From assembly GCF_037622515.1 (NCBI RefSeq), contig NZ_JBBJCN010000004.1:372001-436000 (forward strand): 64,000 bases of DNA, given 5' to 3'. Below are positions 18,701 through 30,700 of this stretch, piece after piece. The notes below the pieces were generated by a model, which saw only the letters and a program-made list of their open reading frames with translations, made no database searches and was not told the origin of the DNA. Both the position numbers and the translations under genes were made by a program. Source of the DNA: Paradesertivirga superstes. Lineage in GTDB: Bacteria; Bacteroidota; Bacteroidia; Sphingobacteriales; Sphingobacteriaceae. Every line of letters starts with the position of its first letter. Positions within the stretch are counted from its first letter, which is position 1.

Positions 18701-21700
18701 GACACATATAAATGTTAACTGCTATGGAGATAATACAGGCAGTATAAACATAACTGTTTCCGGAGGTAACGGACCTTATACATACCTATGGAGCGATAAT
18801 GCATCTTTAAACGTATCCACTCGTAATAACCTGATTGCAGGAACTTACACCATCAAAATTCTTGATAATACAGGATGCGAATTAAACTCCCTGGTTGTAG
18901 ATATTACTCAGCCTGCAACGCCTTTATCGATTACCCAGTCTGCATTACAAAATGTAACATGTAATCAGGGATCAGATGGTTCGATATCAGTGAATGTTAG
19001 CGGAGGCACCGTTAATTATTCCTATTCATGGTCCAATGGTGCGACTACAAAAGACATCAGTAATCTTTCGGCTGGCTTATATACTTTAACCGTAACTGAT
19101 GCGCATTTATGCCAAAAAACCTTAGGATTTGAAATAACAGCTCCCGCACCCCTGGTTATTACTCCAACTGCTGTAAATATTACTTGCAACAACGCTAATG
19201 ACGGGCAGATAAGCTTAGTTACTACCGGCGGAACAGGCACTTACACATATGCATGGGCAGATCTCCCTTCCGGATCGAATAATTTAAGCAATCGCACAGG
19301 GCTGGCGGCCGGAACTTATAATGTCACAGTAACAGATGCGGCCGGTTGTACAGCTTTTAAATCCGTAACTTTAACTCAGCCTGCCGCCCTAACTCTTACG
19401 TCGACACAAGTTGATATAAATTGTTTTGGTGCACAAACAGGATCAGTAAGCATTGAAATTAGCGGAGGTACTGCGCCGTATACTTATCTGGGAAATACGA
19501 TTTCAGCGAACCTGGATATCAGCAGTCTGCCTGCCGGTCCTTTTTCTGCGATCATCACAGACAGTAAAGGTTGCCAGGCAAGTTTAACTATCACCATCAA
19601 TCAGCCGGCGGCGGCAATGAACTTCGCCGCTGCAACTACAAACGTTAGCTGTTCTGGGGAAACCGATGGCTCGATTAGCATTAGTGGAAACGGCGGAACC
19701 GCACCATATACTTATTTGTGGTCGAATAGTTCAACAACATCGAATTTAAACACGCTTCCTGCCGGAACGTATTCGGTAACAATCACTGATGCAAATGGAT
19801 GTACTTTCCCCATTACGGGCATAGTTATCAGTGAACCTGCTCAGGCCGTTACCATATTGGGCACTTTAACACCAGTGGATTGTTTTGGCGGAAATACCGG
19901 AGCAGTTAACCTTTCAGTTAGTGGCGGAACAGCACCTTATCGATATGTCTGGTCAAATGGCCAGGTAACGGAAGACGTATCCAATCTTACAGCAGGGAAT
20001 TATGAGGTTACTGTAATTGATTCTAAAAATTGCCAAAGCACTCAATCATTTACCATTAACCAACCCGCTTCCCCAATCAGCGCGAGCATAGTAACAGAGG
20101 ATGTTAAATGTTTTGGTGCTCAAACGGGTAAAATCACCGTAACCCCTTCGGGCGGAACAGGGCCGTATACCGTAAAATGGTCAACTGGCGAAGAGACAAA
20201 TATCAGAACTTCACTTGGAGCTGCAATTTATTCTGGACAAATAATTGATTCAAAAGGATGTACTTATAATTTCAACTCCAGAATCTTTGCGCCTCCCAAT
20301 CTTTCTTTAAGTATTAGCCAGACCAACAATCTTTGTCCCGGCCAAAACATCGGATCAGCAGACGTAATGGTAACTGGGGGAACAGCTCCTTACACTTATT
20401 TATGGTCTAATGGCCAGACAAGTTCAGAAATAACTAATCTACTTGCAGGAACTTATACAGTTGTTGTAACTGATGCAAACAATTGTGTTTCATCCCAGGG
20501 CTCGGTTACAATTACTGATCCAACTCCAATCAGCGTTACCCTAACCCAAAAAACCGACATTAATTGCTTTGGTGACAACTCAGGTACTATAACCATTTCC
20601 GCGACAGGCGGATCCGGATCGTATTTTTACGAGTGGTCTAACGGCGCAACTTCTCAAAACTTAAGTGGTCTTTCAGCCGGCACATATTCGGTAAAGGTTA
20701 TCGATATGAATGCTTGTACAACTATAAGTACAGATATAACAATTACCCAGCCTTCTGCACCGCTGTTAGCAACTGCAACGCAACAGAATGTTACCTGCTA
20801 TAATGGAACGAATGGGTCGATCACCTTAACAGTAAGCGGAGGAACATCGCCGTATTCCTATCTATGGAACGATGGAGCAACCTCTGCCAACAGATCTAAT
20901 TTAGCATCCGGATTATATACAGCAACTGTTACCGATGCCAGGGGCTGTACTTATCCAATTAGCGTTCAGATCAACCAGCCTTCGCAATTAAGTGTCTCTT
21001 ATAATAAAACAGATGCCTCATGTTTTGGATCCAGTACAGGCATTATTCAATTAATCGTAAGCGGCGGGACACCTGCTTATTCCTATATATGGAAAAAAAA
21101 TGGCGTTACAATAAGTTCACCCGACCTAAATGCCCTGTCAGCGGGAACATACGAGGTAACAGTAACCGATGCAAATACGTGTACCCCTGTAACCCAAACC
21201 ATTACAATCGGTGAACCGTCGGCAGCTCTGACGATTTCAGCTGTAAAAACAAAAGATGTAGGCTGTAACGGAGGAAACGATGGAACAATAACTGTTACCG
21301 CCAACGGAGGAACACCCGGTTATACCTACTCATGGACAAAAGATGGAAATGCTATCGCCTCTCCGGATTTGAATATGCTGACTGCAGGTGTGTATGTGGT
21401 TACGGTAACAGACAATAACGGATGTACAGAAGTATCTAATTCCATCACTGTTTCTGAACCTGCAGTTTTAATAGCATCTGCTTCTGCCGCAGACATTGCA
21501 TGTACCGGAGGTACTACAACAGTAACAGCATCTGCCACTGGCGGAACAGCAGCTTATACCTACAGCATTGACGGCGGATCATACCAGGCTTCGGCAAATT
21601 TTAGCGGAATAACCGCAGGCGAACATACCGTTAAAGTAAGCGATTTGAATGGCTGTACTGCAACTTACCGACTGGTTATACAGGAACCGGAAGCACTTCA

Positions 21701-24700
21701 GTTTACCATCACAACCAATCCGATCCTTTGTAGTGGATCAAGTTCTTCAAACAGTATTGTTGTTAATGTGAGCGGAGGTACCGCTCCTTATACGGTGACT
21801 AATGTTCTACTATCAGGAACCACTTACCGGGTTACGGTAACAGATCAGAGCGGATGTACTTCCAGCCAGGACATTGTCATCATTGAACCCAATCCAATGT
21901 TGGTAGAAGTATCTAAGGAAAACATCAGCTGTTTTGGTCTTACTGACGGAAAAATCAATATAGAGGTAAGCGGTGGAACCGGACCGTACACTTATAGCTT
22001 AGATGCCGTGAACTTCTCAAACTCATCAGGAGTGTTTGGAAATTTAGCGGTGGGGAATTATACTGTCACGGTTAAAGATGCCAACGGTTGCACTGTCGAA
22101 ATTCCTGTAACATTAAGCAGTCCTGTATCTACGTTAAGTGCAGCTTTAACCCAGGGAACTGCCATTACCTGCAATGGGGGTACAACTACCGCTACCGTAA
22201 CTGCTTCGGGAGGAACAATGGAATCAGGTTACTCTTATTTATGGAATACCCTACCCGCCCAGACGGCGGCAACCGCCACAGGTTTAAAAGCCGGAACCTA
22301 TAGCGTCACTGTTGCAGATGCAAATGGATGTACGCAAACAGAATCAATTACTATCACCCAACCTGATCTGATAAGCTTAACCAGTGCTGCTGTTAGCATT
22401 CCAATAAAATGTTTTGGAGAAAAAGCTACGGTAACGCTTGCTGCCGCGGGAGGAATTGCCCCATTATCCTATACATTTAATGGAGAAACCAATACAAGCG
22501 GAATATTTAATAATGTTGCGGCCGGAACCGGCCTGTCTTACAGCATAACAGATGCAAACGGATGTACTCCGGTAACAGGAACCATTGATGTAACAGAACC
22601 GGCTTTACTTCTGGCTTTGGTGACAGATGTGACAGACGCTACTTGTTTTGGAACTCAAACCGGAGCAGTAACTATTGAAGGAAGAAATGGTACAGCACCA
22701 TATACATTCAGCAAAGACGGAATAAATTTCCAAAACAACGGAACATTCTTAAACCTTCCTGCAGGAACATACAATATTCATGTAAAAGACGCTAATAACT
22801 GCACCATAAATCAGGAAATAATAATAGAGCAGCCAGCCGCTTTAACCCTTGCTGTTTCTTCTAAAACTGATGCTTTATGTAATGCTGCTTCAACAGGAAG
22901 CGTGACCGCCGGCACGGTTACAAATGCTGTTGGCACAATAAATTACAGCTGGACGAATGCTTCGGGTACTGTGGTAGGAACTACAGCTACGGTAAATAAC
23001 CTTCCTGCCGGAACTTATACATTATCAGTTAATGATAACTGCTCTACCCAGAACAATTCAGTAACAATCGATGAACCCGCAGCTTTGGCGCTTGCCCCCT
23101 CTTCTAAAACTGATGCTTTATGTAATGCCACTTCGACCGGAAGTGTAACCGCAGGGGCAGTAACGAATGCATTGGGCACCGTAAACTACAGCTGGAAAAA
23201 TGCTGCTAACACTATTGTAGGTACCACGGCTTCGGTAAGTAACCTCCCTGCAGGCACTTATACGCTAACCGCCAATGACAATTGCTCTGCTTTAACCAAT
23301 ACCGTCACCATTGCTGAGCCGGCCGCACTAGCTCTTGCTGCCTCTTCAAAAACTGATGCTTTATGCAATGCTGCTTCGACAGGAAGCGTGACCGCAGGGG
23401 CAGTGACAAACGCTGTCGGTACAATCATTTACAGCTGGAAAAATGCTGCTAATACTGTCGTAGGAACCACTGCTACTGTAAGTAACCTTCCAGCAGGAAC
23501 TTATACTTTAACTGTAACGGATGACTGCTCTACACTGACCAACTCGGTTACTATTGGCGAACCGGCTGCTTTATCGCTGGCTGCTTCAGGCAAAACAGAT
23601 GCTTCATGCAATGGCACTTCAACCGGAAGTGTGACTGCAGGAAATGTGACTAACGCTGTTGGTACAATCAGCTACAGCTGGAAGAATGCTGCCAATACTG
23701 TTGTGGGAACTACTGCGACTCTAATTAACCTTCCCGCCGGGACCTATACCTTAACGGTAACGGATAACTGTTCTACCCTATCCAATTCAGTTACAATCGA
23801 TGAACCTGCTGCATTAGCGCTGGCCTCTTCTTTTAAGACGGACGCAAGCTGTAACGCAACTTCAACAGGAAGTGTAACCGCGGGTGCGGTAACCAACGCT
23901 GTCGGGGTAATCAGTTACCGCTGGAAGAATGCTTCAGGTACCGTGGTGGGATCTACAGCTTCGGTTAATGGTCTTCCTGCCGGAACTTACACTTTAACCG
24001 TAACAGACAATTGCTCCAGCTTAAATAATACAGTTACTATAGGTGAGCCGGCTGCTTTAGCTCTTGCCACTTCTTCTAAAACAGACGCTTTATGTAATTC
24101 TGCTTCGACAGGAAGCGTAACTGCAGGGGCAGTAACAAACTCGGTTGGCACAATTCACTACAGATGGACAAATGCTTCAGGTACTGTGGTAGGAACAAGT
24201 CCCGCAGTCGGCAACCTTCCTGCCGGAACTTATACGCTAACAATCAACGATGACTGTTCTACCCTAAGCAATTCAGTAACAATCGGAGAACCTGCAGCTT
24301 TGGCTCTTGCCCCTTCAGGCAAAACGGATGCCTCATGTAATGCTACTTCAACCGGTATTGTAAGCGCTGGAGCAGTAAGCAATGCTGTTGGTGCAATCAG
24401 TTACAGCTGGACAAATTCTTCGGGTACCGTAGTGGGCTCTACTGCTACGGTAACCAATCTGCCGGCCGGCACTTATACACTTACTGTTAACGATAATTGC
24501 AGTACTTTAATTAATACTGTTAGCATCGCTGAGCCTCCTGCCTTAAATCTTGGAGCGTCAAGCAAAACTGATGCTTTATGTAATGCTGCTTCAACCGGAA
24601 GTGTTACTGCCGGAGCGGTGACAAATGCTGTTGGTACACTCATTTATAGCTGGAAAAATGCTTCGGGAACTGTGGTAGGAACTAGCTCTACAGTGAACAA

Positions 24701-27700
24701 CCTTCCTGCAGGAACATATACTTTAACCGTAACTGACAATTGTTCGAGTTTATCCAATACAGTAACCATTGCTGAACCTGCTGCTTTAGTTCTTTCTTCC
24801 TCAATTAAAACGGACGCTTTATGCCACGGTGCCAGTAATGGAACAATTACCGCCGGAACTGTGACCAACGCTGTTGGACCAGTTAGCTTCAGCTGGAAAA
24901 ATGCTGCCAACGCTATTGTAGGTACCACGGCTTCGATAAGCAACCTCCCTGCGGGCACTTATACTTTAACTGTAACAGACAACTGCTCTACCCTAACGAA
25001 TACAGTTACCATTGCTGAACCTGCTGCCTTAGACCTGGCAGTTTACTCTAAAACTGATGTAACCTGTCGCGGTGGAAATGATGGAACCATAACAGCAGGA
25101 ACAGTAAGCAATGCCATAGGTACAGTTATTTACAGCTGGAAAAATGCTTCGGGAACTGTTGTAGGAACTACAGCTACTGTCAGCGGCCTTCCTGCAGGTG
25201 TGTATACCCTGACTGTGAACGATAACTGTTCCACCTTAACCAATACCGTTACTATTGGAGAACCCGCTGCACTGGCTCTGGCGACTTCTTCTAAAACAGA
25301 TGCTTTATGTAATGCCGCTGCAACCGGTTCTGTTACCGCCGGTGCGGTGAGCAATGCTGTTGGCACTGTTAACTACAACTGGCAAAACGAATCAGGTGCT
25401 ATAGTGGGAACCACCTCTACCGTTAATAACCTGCCTGCCGGAATCTATACCCTAACGGTTACAGACAACTGCTCAAGCTTGAGCAATACCGTAACCATAG
25501 GCCAGCCTGCTGCTTTAGCGATGGTCGCTCCTTCTAAAACTGATGCATTATGTAATGGCGCTTCAAGCGGAACCGTAACCGCCGGAACCGTAAGCAATGC
25601 CGTGGGTACTGTAAATTACAGATGGACCAATGCCGCCGGTACTGTGGTGGGAACGACGGCTACAGTAAGCAACCTGCCTGCCGGAACCTATACTTTAACA
25701 GTAAACGACAACTGCTCTGCCTTAATCAATACCGTTACCATCGCCCAGCCTGCTGCGCTGGTGCTTGCTGCTTCAAGCAAAACTGATGCAAGCTGTAATG
25801 CGGCTTCTACCGGAAGCGTTACAGCAGGAACCGTAACAAATGCTGTGGGCACAATAAACTACAGCTGGAAAAACGCCGCTAATACCGAAGTAGGAACTAC
25901 TGCAACCCTATCTAACCTTCCTGCCGGAACTTATACCTTAACGGTAACAGACAACTGCTTCAGCCGAACCAATACCGTAACCATCGGCGAGCCTGCTGCT
26001 TTAGTCCTGGCTGCCTCTTCTAAAACAGACGCTAACTGCAACGCCTCTTCAACCGGAAGCGTAACCGCCGGAGCTGTAACCAATGCTGTGGGTGCAATCA
26101 GCTACAGCTGGAAAAATGCTGCTAATACCGTGGTAGGAACCACTGCTTCGGTTTCTAATCTTCCTGCCGGAACTTATACGCTGACCGTAAGTGACAACTG
26201 CTCTGCATTAACAAATACCGTTACTATTACCGAGCCTACAGAACTGGCAGTTACTTTAACAAAGACCCATGACGTAACCTGTAACGGCGGATCCGACGGA
26301 GCTGTATCTATGATAACCAGCGGCGGAACCCCTGGCTATAATTATGCCTGGACAAAAAACGGAAATCCAATTTCAGCACCTCAGCAAAACGCACTTTCTG
26401 CAGGCATTTATATCGTAACTGTAACAGATGCCAATAGCTGTACACAAATATCATCTTCCGTCACTATTTCAGAGCCCGCTGCGTTGGCTCTATCAGCATC
26501 AGCAGCTGATATTCTATGTCATGGAGGCACGACTACTATAAATGCATCCGCAACCGGAGGAACCCCCGGCTATACGTATAGCCTTAACGGTCTGGTTAAC
26601 CCTACGCCTGGTTCTTCCATTTTCGCAGGCGCAGCTGCTGGTGAACACATACTTACTGTTACTGACCAGAATGGCTGTTCAGCAACTTATCGTTTAGTAA
26701 TACAGGATCCGGAAGCTTTACAGCTTTCTATAACTACAGCAACGATTCTGTGCAATGGCTCAGCAACGTCAAGCAGCATAATAATAGACATTACAGGCGG
26801 GAAAGCACCTTATACAGCCGATCGCACACTCATTTCCGGAACTGACTACCGCGTTACCGTAACTGATCAGAATGGATGTTCTCTAAGTCAAAATGTTGTG
26901 ATTGCCGAACCGAATCCAATAGTATCGGCTGTATCTAAAAAGAATATCAGCTGCGCTGAGCTTACAGACGGCGAAATTAATGTAACGGTTTCCGGCGGAA
27001 CGGCACCGTATACCTTCAGCAAAGATGGTACTACTTTCCAGGCCGGAGGTACCTTTTCAGGTCTTGCAGCTAATAATTATACCATTACGGTTAAAGATAA
27101 CAATGGATGTACTGTTACTATTCCTGTAATTATAACCGGTCCGGCCTCTCCTCTCAACGCTGCCATATCTCAAGGTGCGGCTATTACATGTTACGGAGGC
27201 ACTACTACCGCCACTATCACGGCATCAGGCGGAACTCCAGGATCCGGTTATTCATATTTATGGAATACCGTACCTGCGCAAACTACTGCTACGGCCACAG
27301 CTTTAAAAGCTGGAACTTACAGCGTTACCGTTACGGATGCAAATTCTTGCAGCACATTGCAATCAGTCACAATCACTGAACCTGATGAAATAATTTTAAC
27401 CAGCGCAACTGCTACTTCTCCGATAAAATGTTATGGAGAAACAGCAACCCTCACATTTACAGCCACTGGTGGAATCGCGCCAATATCTTATACCTTTAAT
27501 GGAGAAACAAATACAAGCGGAATATTTAACAACGTTGCAGCTGGAACGGCCCTTCCTTATAGTATTACCGATGCAAACGGATGTATCCCGCTAACCGGAA
27601 CTATTAATGTAAGTCAACCTGCTCTGCTTCTTGCGACGGTAACAAATAAAACAGATGTTAATTGTTTTGGAACTCAAACGGGTTCGATAACAGTTGAGGG

Positions 27701-30700
27701 AAATGCTGGGACGGCTCCATATTCTTATAGCATAAATAATGGTCCATTCCAGGCTGACGGTACCTTCAGCACTCTTGCTGCAGGCACTTATAATTTCATA
27801 GTCATAGATGCTAATAACTGTACTGCTTCTATAAATTCAGTAATAATTGGAGAACCTTCTGCTTTAACACTTGGTGCTTCTTCTAAAACTGATGCTTTAT
27901 GTAATGCCGTTTCAACAGGAAGTGTAACTGCGGGTATTGTAACAAACGCCGTGGGTACAGTTATTTACAGCTGGAAAAATGCTTCGGGAACTGTTGTAGG
28001 AACAACAGCTACTGTCAGCGACCTTCCTGCAGGTGTGTATACCCTGACTGTGAACGATAACTGTTCCACCTTAACCAATACCGTTACTATTGGAGAACCC
28101 GCTGCACTGGCTCTGGCGACTTCTTCTAAAACAGATGCTTTATGTAATGCCGCTGCAACCGGTTCTGTTACCGCCGGTGCGGTGAGCAATGCTGTTGGCA
28201 CTGTTAACTACAACTGGCAAAACGAATCAGGTGCTATAGTGGGAACCACCTCTACCGTTAATAACCTGCCTGCCGGAATCTATACCCTAACGGTTACAGA
28301 CAACTGCTCAAGCTTGAGCAATACCGTAACCATAGGCCAGCCTGCTGCTTTAGCGATGGTCGCTCCTTCTAAAACTGATGCATTATGTAATGGCGCTTCA
28401 AGCGGAACCGTAACCGCCGGAACCATAAGCAATGCCGTGGGTACTGTAAATTACAGATGGACCAATGCCGCCGGTACTGTGGTGGGAACGACGGCTACAG
28501 TAAGCAACCTGCCTGCCGGAACCTATACTTTAACAGTAAACGACAACTGCTCTGCCTTAATCAATACCGTTACCATCGCCCAGCCTGCTGCGCTGGTGCT
28601 TGCTGCTTCAAGCAAAACTGATGCAAGCTGTAATGCGGCTTCTACCGGAAGCGTTACAGCAGGAACCGTAACAAATGCTGTGGGCACAATAAACTACAGC
28701 TGGAAAAACGCCGCTAATACCGAAGTAGGAACTACTGCAACCCTATCTAACCTTCCTGCCGGAACTTATACCTTAACGGTAACAGACAACTGCTTCAGCC
28801 GAACCAATACCGTAACCATCGGCGAGCCTGCTGCTTTAGTCCTGGCTGCCTCTTCTAAAACAGACGCTAACTGCAACGCCTCTTCAACCGGAAGCGTAAC
28901 CGCCGGAGCTGTAACCAATGCTGTGGGTGCAATCAGCTACAGCTGGAAAAATGCTGCTAATACCGTGGTAGGAACCACTGCTTCGGTTTCTAATCTTCCT
29001 GCCGGAACTTATACGCTGACCGTAAGCGACAACTGCTTCAGCCGGACCAATAACGTTACTATTGCTGAGCCTGCTGTTTTAACACTGGCTGCCTCTTCTA
29101 AAACAGATGCATCCTGCAATGGCAGTTCAACAGGAAGTATATCTGCCGGTGCAGTAACAAACGCTTTGGGTACGATCACCTACAGCTGGAAGAATGCTTC
29201 AGGTACCGTGGTAGGAACGACTGCTTCGGTAAACAATCTTCCTGCGGATACTTATACCTTAACAGTGACAGACAACTGCTCTACCTTAAGTAATACCGTT
29301 ACAATCGCAGAACCAGCTGCTTTAATGCTTACAGCTTCAAGCAAGACTGATGCTTTATGTAATTCTGCTTCAACAGGAAGTGTAAGTGCGGGAACAGTGA
29401 CAAACGCAGTCGGCACAATCAACTACAGCTGGAAGAATGCTTCAGGTACTGTCGTAGGAACTACTGCTTCGGTAAATAATCTCCCTGCGGGAACTTATAC
29501 TTTAACAATAACAGACAACTGCTTCACATTAACGAATACCGTTCTAATCGGCGAACCCGCTGCTTTAACCCTTGCTCCTTCTTCTAAAACGGATGCTTTA
29601 TGTAACGGAACTTCAACCGGAACTGTGTCTGCAGGTGCAGTAAGCAATGCTGTGGGAACTGTTACCTACAGCTGGAAGAATGAAGCAAACTTGGTGGTAG
29701 GAACAACTCCTAATGTAAACAACCTTCCTGCCGGCACTTATACACTTACTGTTAAAGATAATTGCAATACTTTAATCAATACCGTGACAATTTCAGAACC
29801 TGCTGCTTTAGCTCTTACGGCTTCAAGCAAGACGGATGCCTTATGTCATTCTGCTTCAACAGGAACGGTAACCGCAGGAACGGTAACAAACGCGGTTGGC
29901 CCAGTCAGCTACAGCTGGAAAAATGCTTCAGGTACTCTCGTAGGAACTACTGCTTCGGTAAACAACCTCTCCGCAGGAACTTACACTTTAACTGTAACAG
30001 ATAATTGCTCGGGCATATCGAATACCGTAACGATCGCTGAACCTGCTGCTTTAGCACTCGCCGCGTCAAGCAAAACGGATGCTTTATGTAATGCTTCATC
30101 AACAGGAACTGTAACTGCCGGAACAGTAAGCAACGCTGTGGGAACAATCAACTACAGTTGGAAGAATGCTTCAGGAACCGTGGTAGGAAATACTCCAGCC
30201 CTTAGTAACCTTCCTGCCGGAACTTATAATTTAACCGTAACAGACGACTGTTCGACCCTAAGTAATTCAGTCACCATCGGAGAACCTACAGCTTTAGCGC
30301 TTGCTCCTTCTTCTAAAACAGATGCTTCATGTTATGGCTCTTCGACAGGAAGTGTGACAGCCGGAACGGTAACTAATGCATTGGGGTCGGTAAGTTACAG
30401 CTGGAAAAATGCTTCGGGTACCATAGTGGGCACAACTGCTTCAGTCAACGATCTTCCTGCCGGTATATATACGTTAACAACAACGGACAATTGCTCTGCC
30501 TTAACCAATTCAATAACTGTTGGCGAACCTGCTGCTTTAGCAGCCTCGCTAATCAGCCAGAGTCCTGTTCTTTGTTTTTCTGACGCCACAGGCACAGTCA
30601 GCATTGCCGCAGCAAATGGAACTGCTCCATATACTTACAGTAAAGATGGTAGTACATTCCAGTCAAGCGGAACATTCACCGGGCTAATGAAAGGAGGTTA

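Noticed and set aside
22848..30542. The regular 243-bp repeats as a possible CRISPR array
   Set aside because: Units are long, continuous coding sequence without short repeats and unique spacers, and there are no cas genes nearby.
24644..30604. Several minus-strand frames inside the adhesin repeat arrays
   Set aside because: They recur with the 243-bp unit and are identical in the duplicated part, as expected of mirror frames of a repeat, not genes.
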